From: Xiphydria camelus
Taxonomy: Eukaryota > Arthropoda > Insecta > Hymenoptera > Xiphydriidae
Assembly: GCA_963678675.1 (NCBI GenBank)
Contig: OY783194.1
Span: forward strand, 7,927,744-7,991,743
Reading direction: 5' to 3'
Length of the DNA stretch: 64,000 nucleotides
The position numbers were made by a program, and so were the translations under genes. The notes beneath the pieces are model-generated. The model saw only the letters and a list, made by a program, of their open reading frames with translations. It made no database searches and was not told the DNA's origin. Positions 46,918 through 58,557 of the stretch are shown piece after piece; the first letter of the stretch is position 1, and the number at the start of each line of letters is the position of its first letter.

Positions 46918-47527
46918 AGGGGGTCGGGTTTGTGTTGCTCGAGAGGGTTTCTTCGGGCGATGGAAGCTATTGTTCGTATTATGAGGCGACGCAGTGTCGC
47001 ACCTCCACTGTGGAGGACTGTTTAGTCTCACCATAAATCCAGGGTTTAGGACCCTTTTTTGGGTGTATCCGTAAGATATATGAGAAGCCAGACTAGAGGG
47101 CGCAGAGTTACTTGTGAGTTGTTTGTATTTCGTTTGCACATTTTCAGTTTTCCGGATTTTACCGCGTCGAGTGGCCGGCTATACGGAGCTCGTGTAGTCT
47201 GCGATCGGAGTCGTGATCTTTCTCGAGTAACCACCGTGCATTACTGTACATTCTTGTGTGTGTGTGTGTGTGTGTGTGTATGCGTGGGTGTATTAATTTA
47301 TAACAAAATACCTAAAACTGATGCAGAACTAAGTCGAAAATGGAGAGAGAGAATTAAATTAACACACAATCAAATATTGCTATATCTGCTAATGCAGATC
47401 AACACCAGTCCCAAACCCTGGAGAATGTAACAGATTTTCAAGTCTCTGGGGAGGATCCAATATCGGTGAAAATACATCCAGTGAATATGATATTCCTTAC
47501 ACTACATTTTGTGCCCATAAAAAACAC
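46918..47527. other. Unresolved stretch with (GT)n
   Basis: (GT)n at 47255-47279. A 123-codon frame (47059-47430) runs through the GT repeat. Its end reads PKTDAELSRKWRERIK, reminiscent of basic N-termini of transposon proteins, but the rest looks non-coding. Low support for a gene. Confidence 0.4.
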
Positions 47528-47737
47528 AAAACGTGTGGCCACCACACGCGGAAGAAGTGAAACTTCGATATCAGTTTCTCTGAATTTGATTCCGGTGGTA
47601 TTAGTTTCAATTGGCTCTACGAAGAAGCATTATAAAAGACTTGTATAGAGCCAATTGAAACTAATACCACCGGAATCAAATTCAGAGAAACTGATATCGA
47701 AGTTTCACTTCTTCCGCGTGTGGCGGCCACACGTTTT
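47528..47737. mobile_element. 210-bp near-perfect hairpin MITE
   Basis: AAACGTGTGGCC ends; arms of ~95 bases nearly identical (GAAACTTCGATATCAGTTTC). A very regular hairpin, so probably recent. Confidence 0.85.
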
Positions 47738-47754
47738 GTTAACATTTTTGTCCA

Positions 47755-48065
47755 TTTAAAGTGACGCACGTCCACGCACTCGAGGCAGCAGATCCAGCTC
47801 GCCGAATGTACTAATGCAACTGGTTCTTGGAACAACAAGAGGACGATCCCTCGTTCGAAAGAAACTCCCTCGGGTTCGCATTCGATTTAGAGTCCTTCCG
47901 GATAGAATTAGACAGCAGCACGTTTATTTCAGTAACAAATTATAAATAACACAATTATATCAAGCATTTCACTATTTAAAATATACCGAATTTACTCTAC
48001 GTAGAAATTAAGAAACTATATTAATCTGAGTTAACTAATTCTATAGATAATAATGACAGAGTTAT
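47755..48065 (+). pseudogene. Transposase fragment B with one flanking arm
   Basis: 47755-47880 repeats the linker part (THVHALEAADPARR-type, then DDPSFER). 47880-48065 is the right-hand arm also seen at 17880-18065. The left part is replaced by the hairpin MITE. Confidence 0.65.
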
Positions 48066-48474
48066 TAAAAATGATATATTTCCTCTTTCGTATTATACTA
48101 TCGAGACCAATTATTGTTACGATGTAAAAAGTCGCGCATTGGTAGATTGGTAGATGAGAGTTGGATAAGTTCGTATAACTTTCCGTATTGAAAATGAATA
48201 CGGTTCTGTACAGCTCGAATACATGTTCTATTGTTTTAATCTTAAATCTGTTTAGTGCCTTGTAAAGCCGTATTTATTTTAATATGGAGACTTTTAGGGC
48301 CTTATTCAGCACTTATCTACCTAATCGGTATCAGTAATTCCTCATTGACCATCGTTATACCAGAGACGAAGAAGAGATGAAATAGAAATGAGGTACATGT
48401 ACACTTCACGTTTGACAGGTCGGTGTATAAATTGGAACTTGTGATAGTACGAAAGAGGAAATATATCGATAGAG

Positions 48475-49345
48475 AAAAAATAATGAAGTAATTACTTGAT
48501 TATTGCGATCTAATTCCATTACATCTCCTATACTTCTGCCACTGCTTTGACAGAGAAGAAACATCAAATTTATTTGTTAATCTATCGATTCGTCACGTGC
48601 TCGCATGACGCTGAAAACAAAAAATAGAATTACTACAAAGATATTTGTCCTTCCATCGAAAGTGAGGTTAAAGCTGTCAGATGGCAATTAAACTTATCCG
48701 GTGGCAACTCTTCTGAGATACTCCCGTCTCCTTTCCTGCTCTTGATGCACAGGCAACTAGAGGAAACATAGCACTACATCCATTCACTATCTCGATTATT
48801 CGAAAAAAATACAAACGATGATTAAACTATACGGAGTGTCTGTCACATTCACCACTATTGAGATTCATGACTCCGATTACACTGAATTTTTACTTTTTAT
48901 TAACAAGCGCGTCCGAGGATCGAAATAAACGCGAGGGAAATCGTTTCGCGAATGGAAATATTTTATTAACTTTGAAAACCATAACCAAACATTCAAGGAA
49001 TATATTCTCTCACACTCTCTCACATACATTTTATGGAGTATGCATGTGGTCGCATCTGTGTACACATTTCCGATCATGGCCGACTATCGCCGAAGATAGG
49101 CGGAATTTTTGGGACATTTTGACATATATATATATTGGCCGAGAAATCGAATTCTCGACTTTTAGGCGCAAGGGGCGTGGCTTCGCGTTGCTAAGGAAGA
49201 ATATCTGTTAATAATATGTAGCTTATAACATTTATTCTGGTTTCTATCAGTAGAGAATACTCAATTTATATGGCGTAACTAACAATAAGCATCGTTTTGG
49301 TTATAACCATATATGTGTTAAGAAAATTCGATGTAAAAATTGAGG
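48475..49345 (+). mobile_element. Old element copy, inverse of 24890-25745
   Basis: Matches 24890-25745 in opposite orientation 23 kb away. The frame open at 25317-25592 is broken here. Ends with GGTTATAACCATATATGTG and a downstream CGACAGCGCTG phrase. Confidence 0.6.
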
Positions 49346-50814
49346 GGTGAAGGAGGCAGACATTTTTCCTTTAAAGGTACATGGGTGCCCGCGACGACAG
49401 CGCTGTTGTTCGTTTCTGACGAAACTAACTTGAACCACAGAGTACCAGAGGCGACAGTAGACAAGGAAACTTGAACTACGAGAGATGCATAGACATCCAA
49501 GTGTTAAAGGGCAGAGTCATGCCAAAAAGTCCCGAGAACGCCAGAGCCCGGTCGTGCCCACGGTCACTTAATTGAAAAGTGACCGTGCGTCACGCCTGGT
49601 CCCACTTCAGTTGGCACAGTTGCAAAATTTTTCCGGTTATTGACACCCAATCAAGATAAATCTGAAGTTTATGTTAATATGCACGTTATTTATTTTTCAA
49701 CCAACATTTTTACAGAGCAAACCTACTAGCAGTTTGTTCATGTTACGATAATAAACTGCAAAAAAAATGAAAAAAATGAAGATATTTTTGTCAATTACAT
49801 TAAGCCTTATATGATATTTTTTTAAACACGATAACAGAACATTAATTCTAATCCAGGAGTCACTATATACAATAAATACAAAACATTAATGCTATTCAAT
49901 CATCTCTGTAAAGATTTTCCTATGAATATTTGTTGAAATTGTGCAAGTAAGATTAAGGATCTATTATTATTTAAAAGACATTAATACAAAGAACAATAAT
50001 GTAAATAAAAATGTGTCGAAAAACAGAAAATTATTTATTGTAAATAATTTGTAAAATAATGTAAATAAAATATGATTTGAGTAAATGTACATATTTATTT
50101 TTTGCTCCCCATCCGACAAAGTAAATAACAACTAAAGTTGGGTTTTTAATAGAACTATATCTAACCTGATAAATGGCAACGTTGACTTTCTCTTTCATTT
50201 GGACTATTGGCAACGCAGTAATCCTGTTTAAATGTCTCAAGGTCACGGCGCACAGTGTTCAATATCGTCGGAAACGTGATCGAAACTGAAAAAAAAGTTT
50301 CTCTAAAAATTACGAAATTTTTATACTTGTTTGTACACATCATAATGCAACTTTTCACCAAAAATTGCTTTGTTATCTTGGTCCAAACCGGAGAAAATAA
50401 TTATCAAATATCGTTAAATTACTCATATTTTCATACGGTAACTTTCACTTCTAAAATCTTGACATCTTCATTAATTTTTCCTGATTGAAATAGTACACCT
50501 GAAATAAAAAGAATTATATCGGGTAAAAGTGCATACTTTAGAGATTCAAATGATATATTTATCGATAATTAAAAGTGATTGTACCCTTAGGAATAATACG
50601 CCTTTTATAATCCTATACACTTTTCAAATTAATGTGTCTTTAAACGCGGTTTTCGTTTAGTGCTAATCTTTGCTACTCCCTGAACTTTACGGCAAATCAA
50701 TCTCTACAATATGAGTAATTGAAATATATATGGCTGTACCTGCGGAAAGGTGCGGAACATAGAAAAAAGGGATTAATCTTTAGAGCGCCCGGGGTGATCG
50801 ATATATCGACCAGC
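49346..50814. other. No gene recognised
   Basis: AT-rich. 49590-49760 (AGTTGCAAAATTTTTCCGG) is an inverse relative of the arm at 58345-58510. The rest shows no coding or clear repeat edges. Confidence 0.5.
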
Positions 50815-51245
50815 GGATGATGAATTCCAGATATTTATCAAAATGTAAGCCAATTATGGCCGAAACTTGTTATTCGGGGGTTTCTGGGGTCACTCATTAC
50901 GATACTGATGTCAAAATCGGTCTATTCTCAAATCCAAGATGGCGAATGCAATATGGCGGATGATGAATTCCAGAAAATTTTAGAACTTGAAGATTATGGC
51001 CCGAAACTTGTTATTTGGGGGTTTCTGGGATCACTCATTACGATGCTGATGTCAAAATCGGTCTATTCTCAAATCCAAGATGGCGAATGCAATATGGCGG
51101 ATGATGAATTCCAGAAATTATTAGAATTTGAAGATTATGGCCCGAAACTTGTTATTCGGGGGTTTTTAGGTCACTCATTACGATGCTCAACGCCAAATTG
51201 GTCTATTCTCAAATCCAAGATGGCTGATCCAATATGGCGGATGAT
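50815..51245. repeat. ~142-bp tandem repeats with AAGATGGCG
   Basis: Three units, anchored by GATGAATTCCAG at 50818, 50961 and 51102. Each has CCAAGATGGCGAATGCAAT. Open frames across it are repeats of one unit. The vocabulary resembles the ATGGCGG foldbacks. Confidence 0.8.
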
Positions 51246-51861
51246 GGGAATAGACGAAGCAAGGGCTGTAAATCACTTACAGTCCCGTACCTTTCCCGGA
51301 ATGCTAATTGCCAGATGCTTCCTAATGAGTTCGCGTCACCGAATTCACTTTGCTAATTACCGCTAGCCGTCGATTACAACTGTATCGGAGAAACGCACAT
51401 TTTATTTAATTTGCAAATGGGGTTTTGACGGCTCGTCCGGGTATACGTCGTATAGGCAAATTCGAGAAGGACAAAGTACCAGTGCTGAGGAAAGCTTAAT
51501 CACTACATCTTTGGTGCCCTTGCGTCTAATTGATGAATACTCAAATGTAATAGTGTGGAAAAATCCTCGACCATTATCCAAAAGCTATTGCCATCCAATA
51601 CGATTACAATGGGTGCACGAGACAGATGCAATATCAAGACGAGAGCAAGTGGAAATTGAGCAACAAATAGGACTATTACAACCGTACCTATCCAATTTCG
51701 GACTAATTAAGTTTGATTTAAAGCTGACTATGGTAGACGGAAAAGTATGCAGTGTATTGACCAAAACTTCTAGCATGTCGTGTTACCTGTGTAATATTAA
51801 AATATCTCAGATGAATGATTTATCTCTACGCCCAGTTTCTCAAGGTATAAATTTTGGATCA

Positions 51862-52745
51862 CACAGGCACACAAAAAAAAAGGCCTTGTTTCCAGAACCA
51901 GACCAGCATATCTTTATGTTTTTGGGGTCGCTGAATCCGAATCCGGTGTCCGTTTGTCTCCATCACGTCACATTTTTTTTTAATCTCAAAAAACCGTCAA
52001 TAGATCATGATTTTCAAAAAGTTAATGGACTTAAACCAAATTCGCTATATAAGGGTTTTTTTGGGTCGCTGATCACGAATCTGAAATCGGATTTCAAAAA
52101 AGCAAAATGGCGGATCCAATATGGCGGACGAGATTTTTTAAAATCGACGGATTCATGCCGAATTTGGTATAAGGAGGTTTTTTTGGTCGCTGATCATGAA
52201 TCTGAAGTCAGATTTAAAAATTCAAGATGGCGGATCCAATATGGAGGACAAGATTTTCGAAAATTTTGAATTTTTGTAAATATAACTTCATATTCGTCAT
52301 TAGGGATCGAAAAAAAACCCTATACCAAATTTGGCATGAATCCGTCGATTTTCGAAAATCTCGCCCTTCATATTGGATCCGCCACCTTGAATTTTAAAAA
52401 TCTGACTTCAGATTCATGATCAGCGACCCAAAAAAACCCCTTATACCAAATTCGGCATGAATCCGTCGATTTTCAAAAATCTCGTCCGCCATATTGGATC
52501 CGCCATTTTGCTTTTTTGAAATCCTATTTCAGATTCGTGATCAGCGACCCAAAAAAACTATAGCGAATTTGGTTTAAGTCCATTAACTTTTTGAAAATCA
52601 TGATCTATTGATGGTTTTTTGAGATTAAAAAAAAATGTGACGTGATGGAGACAAACGGACACCGGATTCGGATTCAGCGACCCCAAAAACATAAAGATAT
52701 ACTGGTCTGGTTCCGGGAACAAGGCCTTTTTTTTGTGTGCCTGTG
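51862..52745. mobile_element. CACAGG foldback element in Transib gene
   Basis: Sister of 14952-15841: the same ends, ~430-base arms and AAGATGGCGGATCCAATATG phrases. Flanks TCA and TTA are a decayed 3-bp duplication; removing the element restores FG-LSVLHA of Transib. Non-coding. Confidence 0.9.
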
Positions 52746-53995
52746 TTATCAGTGTTACATGCCTATATAAGATTTTTCGAATGTCTTTTTTACACGTGGC
52801 CTATAGGCTTGAAATCAAAAGTTGGAAGGTAACAAAAGAGAAGAAGGCCGCATATGCTGAAAGAAAAAAAAAATTCAGGAAGAGTTTAGAAGTAAGATGG
52901 GACTGCTTGTAGATATACCAAAACACGGAGCTGGTTCCACTAACAATAGGTTTGTTCCTGCAGGAGTCAGAGACTGTCAGCGGACGTCAGGCGCATGCGC
53001 ATTAAGATTCTCGCGTTCCAACAAGAAGTACGTGACAGTCACTGATTCCAAATCCGCTGTTCCAGCAGGAGTCAGACGAGTTTGCTGACGGTCAGAAAAG
53101 TTTGCGGATTGTCAGGAAACTTTCAGTCCGACGCATGCGTACTAGCTGCTCGTATGAATGAGGGCGGGTTTTACAAACACAGTATAAACGCGGTATAGCG
53201 CTATACTGAGAATAACCAGCACGCAAGCGTTTTACAAGTATGGTATAAGGCTGGAGAAATAGATTAATTCAAAATAACTGTCCTAATTTGTTGTAGGATA
53301 TTGTGTACACCCTGGTCGAAGTAAAACTGCCCCCCCCCCCCGTGTTATTTGTACTATTGAAAAACCGAATCCATTATTTCTGCTATAGATGTTGATGCTA
53401 ATGTTAGAAATTTGAATGAGTAATTAATATATAGAGTACCTATAATAGAAACATTTTACAAAAGTAACCAGAAGAAGAATCCGTGGCCCCGGGTGTACAC
53501 CCGGGTTCACGGATTCTGAACATAATGACTTTTGAAAATGTAATTTTAAAACGTAACAGCCAATTAGCAATTAAATGTCAAACTTTCATTAGCTAATGCG
53601 GCTTTTGCCCTGGCTAATGAAAGCATGATAATTAATTATTCATTGGTTAGTATATTGAAATATGACATTTTGAAAAGTCACTATGTTCAAAATCCGTGAA
53701 CCCGGGTGTACATGGCACAAGCCAGGTATCAGATCTACACGGTTATCTATGGAATCCGTTATTTCTCCCCTTTACAATACATATTCCATGTATAGCGGTA
53801 TTTATTAAGCTGGCCACTGCGGGGATGGCTTACTCCGATCCGTCCGGCAATTAGCGTTCTGTGAAGGACGTGAGATTGTAAGTATAGTCTGTTAAGTAAG
53901 AGCGTGTGCGGCGTTATTCATGAAGACATTATTAAACAATGTTTCTTTCGACATATACATACGTTTGATATGGTCGAAGGCAATGCACAATTTGG

Positions 53996-54132
53996 TTAAT
54001 AATGAGTTCAATTACCACCATCGATTATTGCTTGGCATCTCCGAGGCATACTATCCATCAAATTTTCAGTGTATTTATGGGGAAGTGCCTTCCAAATGTG
54101 TCGAATTTCTCGGGATAGCTGCTTCACAGTGA
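53996..54132 (-). pseudogene. Tc1-like transposase C-terminus, left arm
   Basis: Minus strand: SREIRHIWKALPHKY, then DSMPRRCQAIIDGGN, stop, THY, stop. SMPRRCQAVI-type endings before the terminal stop are typical of Tc1-like transposases. Only ~45 residues remain. Confidence 0.7.
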
Positions 54133-54183
54133 AGACACGTTTTCGTCCAAGCTTCTGCTTGTTTATGAAAACATGTTCACTGT

Positions 54184-54313
54184 GAAGTAGCTATCCTGAG
54201 AAATTCGACGCGTTTGGAAGGCACTTCCCCGCGAATACGTCGAAAAATGGGTGGATACTATGCCTCGGGGATGCCAAGTGATTGTCGATGGTGGTGATTG
54301 GACTCATTATTAA
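54184..54313 (+). pseudogene. Tc1-like transposase C-terminus, right arm
   Basis: Plus strand: EIRRVWKALPREYVEKW, then DTMPRGCQVIVDGGDWTHY and TAA at 54311-54313. Intact at its end; two stops lie just upstream. Mirror of the left-arm copy with several substitutions. Confidence 0.75.
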
Positions 54314-55294
54314 CATAATTGCGCATTGCCTTGGAACATGTCAAACGTATGTACGTGGAAAAAAACATTGTTGAATAATTTCTTTATGAATAATGCCATA
54401 CACGCTCTTACTTAACTGACTGTACGTTTGCAACCTTTGTTCGCCAAACCGTATTACCTTTCTATTGTTTGTACCTGAGTTTTCATCCATATTTTTGTTA
54501 CACTACTAGTAGTGTATAAAACAAAATAACAATAACCTTAGTCGAAAATTAAAAAGGTTAGATTTGCTCTCTTCTAAAATTAATTACTGTCGTCACCACT
54601 AGAGTACAGTGCGTTCGGTGTTCCAACAGAAATCCCTGACTAGTCAAAGTCCGCACATGCGCACTACGTACAAATCACCAACTGTCAGGGATTAGTCACG
54701 GATTCTCTGCAGGAACAAACCTAATGGTAACACTGCTAGAAGATTCTTTGCAAACCCAACATTATCTTCAGAAATTACGGGTGTGGATGAGACTAATTCA
54801 GCGGTTTGGTGTCATTTTACACGTACTTAATAGTGGATATTATATTTCTATAGAAAAATTTGAAGAATATTACAAGGCCACTGCTGAATTATATGTATCT
54901 TTGTATAACTGGTACTATATGCCGCATTCTCTACACCAAATTTTAATTTATGGAGTCGTGATCATAAAAGAAGCCCTATTGCCCATCGGTGAATTATCAG
55001 AGGAGGCACAGGAGTCGAAAAATAAGGATATATGGAAATATCGAGACAGCCATACACAAAAAATCAACCCTACTAAAATGAATGAAGATTTATTTCATAG
55101 ATTTTTACTGAGTTCCGATCCCCTTCTTAGTTCACTTCAGTCACCAAAGATATCTTATAAAAAAATTGACAAGGAGATGCTTTCTTTGCTTGACCTGAGA
55201 GGAAGAGAAACAAGAGCTTGAGGAAGACTACGACGAGGACTCGGATGAAAAGTATGACGACGATGAAAATAAAGACAACAATGAATTAGATTAG

Positions 55295-56091
55295 CCATAG
55301 CAATTTCATTTTTATATAATAAAATAATAAAGCATTAATACATTACATAAGTATATTTTTTCTTCTTTTGCTTTGTTGTATTTTTAGTTTTTAGCTGTGT
55401 AAATAAATATAGATTATTATTATTGTTATTATTATTAATAATACATTGAAAATGAAAGAAACATTCATTTACATTCAAGTCACCCCCCCCCCTTCCCAAA
55501 TAAATTGAACTGTAAGATAATAATTCGCATCAAATAGCTGTCTAAATCATTTCATCGACGATGGTATTTTTTAACATAGTTCACCCCCTAAAGGAGTGGT
55601 TATTGAAAGGTATAGTTTTCGTTCATTACATATATTTATTCTATAGTAGATAATGACATATAGTGTAAATTTTCATAACATTTGCATAACCGGTTCAAGC
55701 GTGATTAGTTTCGATCACGTTTTCAGCGATTTTGAACACTGTGCGGCGGCATTTCCGCGACATCAAAAGAGTGTCGCCTCTGGTACTCTGTGCTTGAACG
55801 AACATGCCGCGAGACACTGCCGTGTCTCTTGATGAAATACGTGATACGTTTCGTTCAAACATGAAAAAGTCAGTAATATCACAAATATGCTAAAATAGTG
55901 CAAATATTGGGTTGCTAGAGAAGTAATGTCGTTTATTTTCGGGAGATGACAGCAACTTAATGAAAAAATATTAGAAGCGACGCGAACCCCGAAATCTTGT
56001 CCATCACTTGACAGCTGACATGCCAAATTATCTTTAATCGTTCTAACTATCGCCGTTCGAGAACAACTCTTTGTTCGCTCTCAAATTTAAA
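55295..56091. other. No gene recognised
   Basis: AT-rich, with a C run at 55481-55492. 55740-55840 (ACATGCCGCGAGACACTGCC) resembles 24795-24850 in inverse. Confidence 0.5.
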
Positions 56092-56631
56092 ATGGAAAAT
56101 CAAAGTAAGCATTTTCGTCATATTTTGCTTTTTTACTTTCGAAAAGGCAAAAATGGAGTGTAAGCTCGAAAAAAATTGTGTGATGTTTTTGGTGAAGACT
56201 CTAACTGAACGCCAGTGCCAGCGTTGGTTCGTTCGTTTTCGTTCTGGAGATTTTAACCTCAAAGATGCACCACGCTCTGGGTGTCCAACTGCTATCGATG
56301 ATGACAAAAGAAAAGCAATGATCGAAGCCAACCGGCATAGCACGACGTGCGAGATAGCAGAAAAATTCAATATATCCAATTCAACCGTTTCCTTGCATTT
56401 ACAATAGCTCGGATAATTCAATGAAATCAAGAAGTGAAGAAGAAACGGCCAAAATTGGCAAGTCGTGAAGGCGTTATTTTCCATCACGATAACGCCAGAC
56501 CACACACATCTTTGGTCACTGACCAACAATTGTTGAAGGTAAACTGGGAAGTAATGCCTGATTCACTGTATAGCTCGGACTCTGCACCATCATATTACTA
56601 TTTATTAAAATTATAAAAAAATTCACAAAAC
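56092..56631 (+). pseudogene. mariner transposase relic, internally deleted
   Basis: Starts MENQSKHFRHILLFYFRKGK; stops at 56158 and 56200; then QCQRWFVRFRSGDFNLKDAP (DNA-binding domain), a second helix-turn-helix (CEIAEKFNISNSTVSLHL); then jumps to KKRPKLASREGVIFHHDNAR with the second catalytic Asp in HHDNARPH. The third region is decayed (SSDSAPSYYY for a SPDLAPSDY motif). About 150 residues with the first catalytic Asp are missing. No TIRs are evident at its edges. Confidence 0.9.
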
Positions 56632-56744
56632 AACTATGATTTATAATTGAAAATTCTCTTTGTGAATTATAAAATGTATGACCATAAGAATTAGTCGATT
56701 ATTTTGATTATTTTTCACTTATTATTCAAATAATGTGCCTCCTT

Positions 56745-57090
56745 TGACTAGCGTCTTTTTATGTGTAGCAACGTTGTAAACTTCACCTGTGTGAAGTTAG
56801 CCCCCCCCCCCCCCGCCACCGAATAAAAAATTATTGAATACATGGTCGTTTGCCCTTTGTTTCCCCATGATTGCCCACTTTGTTTTTTTGTCCAACCCAC
56901 CGTTTAGAAGATATATCTAAAAATAGAGGGCGGGGAGCTTACTTCACGCTAGCCCCCCCATAGTGTAGTTTCGAAAATTCAAATGCATGATCGTTTGCCC
57001 TTTGTTTGCCCATGATTGCCCATCACTTTGTTTCGTTTGTCCAACTCACCGTTTAGAAGATATAGGGTGGGGAAGTGGGGAAGTATTAGC
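56745..57090. repeat. Duplicated ~165-bp unit with C run
   Basis: Two units share CATGATTGCCCA, GTCCAAC and CACCGTTTAGAAGATATA, each preceded by GAAGTTAGCC / CACGCTAGCC and a C run (56802-56814). Confidence 0.75.
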
Positions 57091-57104
57091 TCGTAAGCCA
57101 TCTA

Positions 57105-57647
57105 TTGGGTTGGCAACTAAGTAATTGCCGATTTTCTCAATTTTTTGGTCTTAAGACATTCCCTCCCTTTGTCAACGTGCTCAAAGCACCCAACCCATAT
57201 TGCCTCTTGTTGTATGGACTTCCACCTTCAATTTAGTAAAAAAATTGTATCGATTAGTTATTTCGTTTCGTTTTTATCTCAATTTAAAAAAAGTGAAATA
57301 TCACCAGAACGAAATTTGACAAACCAATTTTGACACTGCCTTTCTTTCAAGGCTTCATTCCCATATACGGTACATAACTTCTTGTGTGCATACGATGCGT
57401 TCTTGCCTTTTCAGAAATAATACAATAAAATATGTCTGAAATGCGCGTCTTGTTCTCCATTTTTTAATAGGGATAAAAACGAAACTAAACAACCAATCGA
57501 TACAATTCTTTTACCAAATCAAAGGTGGAAGTCCAAACAACAAGAAAATAATATAAGTTAGGTGCCCCGAACACGTTGACAAAGCAAAAGAATGTGCTAA
57601 GAGACCACTTATTGAGAAAATCGGCAATTACTTAGTTGCCAACCCAA
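57105..57647. mobile_element. mariner MITE, 543 bp
   Basis: TIR TTGGGTTGGCAACTAAGTAA with its inverse, flanked by TA (57103-57104, 57648-57649). This TIR is of mariner type. Inner sequence is partly symmetric (GACTTCCACCTT / AAGGTGGAAGTCC). No transposase. Confidence 0.9.
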
Positions 57648-57659
57648 TACAATAGAACG

Positions 57660-58005
57660 GCGGACGCAAAGTTGTAAGTAGTAACACCTCGGCATCGCTT
57701 TCCCATTTTTAGATAGTCTCAATATGCATTTTCGACGTGATAACACTTCGGAAACATTTGCCCATTTTTAGAAAGAGTCTCAATGTGCACTTTCAACGTT
57801 TGCCCAACCCGTGGAATCCCTCTACAGCGAGTTTCATAAGTGCAGTAAAAATTCAAAATCGTAAAATCGGTGATAAGAAGTAAATACTCAATAAATTTTG
57901 AAGCAGCTGCAGGTAGGTCGAGTCTGAACTCTCATCTTTGTTTATTTGTTACTTATCGCAGTCGGTACATTTGACTATAATTTAACATTCAATTTTTAGC
58001 TGCTA
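57660..58005. repeat. Short direct duplication and AT-rich spacer
   Basis: Two related ~60-base units (CCCATTTTTAGA, GTCTCAAT.TGCA.TTTC) at 57690-57740 and 57755-57800. Nothing else recognised. Confidence 0.5.
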
Positions 58006-58521
58006 CGAGCCCCGTCTCGCTTCAGTTGGCCCACCCACTAAAATAACAATTAATAAATGAATTGTAAAGTTACTGCTGCCTTATATTTTTTCTAGGCTGA
58101 AATGTAATGTTTTGTAGTACACTGCACGGCACAATGTGTTTCATAATGTACAATTTTAAAATAAAATCAGAATTGAAGAAAATAACGCTTTTGGTCATAT
58201 TTTATCCGCCGGCTATTTCGAACATTTCGAGCATTATATACGAATTAATTATTTAATTAATTAATTACAAATTGCGGCCGTTATTAAGAACAAAGGCGAT
58301 GTTACCCAGTGGTGAATTTTTCAACTTGCAATATTTTTTAATTTTGTTTGCAGTTTATTACCGTAACATGAATAAACTGCTAGTATGTCTTAAGCTCTGT
58401 AAAAATGTTGGTTGAAAAATAAATAACGTGCATATTAACATAAACTTTAGATTTATCTTGATTGGGTGCCAATAACCGGAAAAATTTTGCAACTGGGCCA
58501 ACTGAAGCGGGACCGGGCTCG
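58006..58521. mobile_element. 516-bp MITE with TA duplication
   Basis: Left CGAGCCCCGTCTCGCTTCAG, right inverse, each flanked by TA. The right part shares ~170 bases with 49590-49760 in opposite orientation. Confidence 0.75.
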
Positions 58522-58557
58522 TATTGATGGAGGAATAGGAGCCTATATCAGCTTAAT

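Larger units (their letters stand above)
53885..54422. mobile_element. Foldback with Tc1-like transposase tails in both arms
   Basis: Arms of ~250 bases (TAAGTAAGAGCGTGTGCGGC at left, inverse at right). Each holds the same C-terminal coding piece, pointing outward. Confidence 0.8.
52948..54722. mobile_element. 1.8-kb TIR element in Transib gene, AAT duplication
   Basis: Ends AGGTTTGTTCCTGCAG and inverse, flanked by AAT (52945-52947, 54723-54725). Removing it joins GAGSTNN to GNTARRFF of Transib in frame, so the edges are exact. Inside: a fragment of the 37617-42357 tip (53168-53215), a C run (53328-53341), palindromes at 53470-53725 and a foldback with Tc1 tails. No transposase of its own. 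Confidence 0.9.
51388..55294 (+). pseudogene. Transib transposase relic (RAG1-related), split by two insertions
   Basis: DDE transposase of the Transib superfamily, the group from which the RAG1 core is thought to derive. In order: LICKWGFDGSSG (Asp codon 51427, probable first catalytic Asp); VIVWKNPRP and CHPIRLQWVHETD; CYLC; [884-bp insert]; SVLHAYIRFFECL; FRSKMGLLVDIPKHGAGSTN; [1775-bp insert]; NTARRF-type; EYYKATAELYVSLYNWYYMP; IKEALLPIGELSEEAQES with NKD (probable catalytic Glu at 55012); LLSSDPLLSSL; acidic tail ending TAG at 55294. Frameshifts lie near 52820 and 55190. The N-terminus before 51388 is not recognisable. No 5-bp-duplicated Transib TIRs were found. Confidence 0.9.

Noticed and set aside
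47059..47430. 123-codon frame with a poly Cys-Val stretch
   Set aside because: The Cys-Val run is a (GT)n microsatellite. Only the last ~30 residues look protein-like, too little for a gene call.
50908..51366. 152-codon frame with internal repeats
   Set aside because: Translation of ~142-bp tandem repeats that also occur as non-coding foldback sequence.
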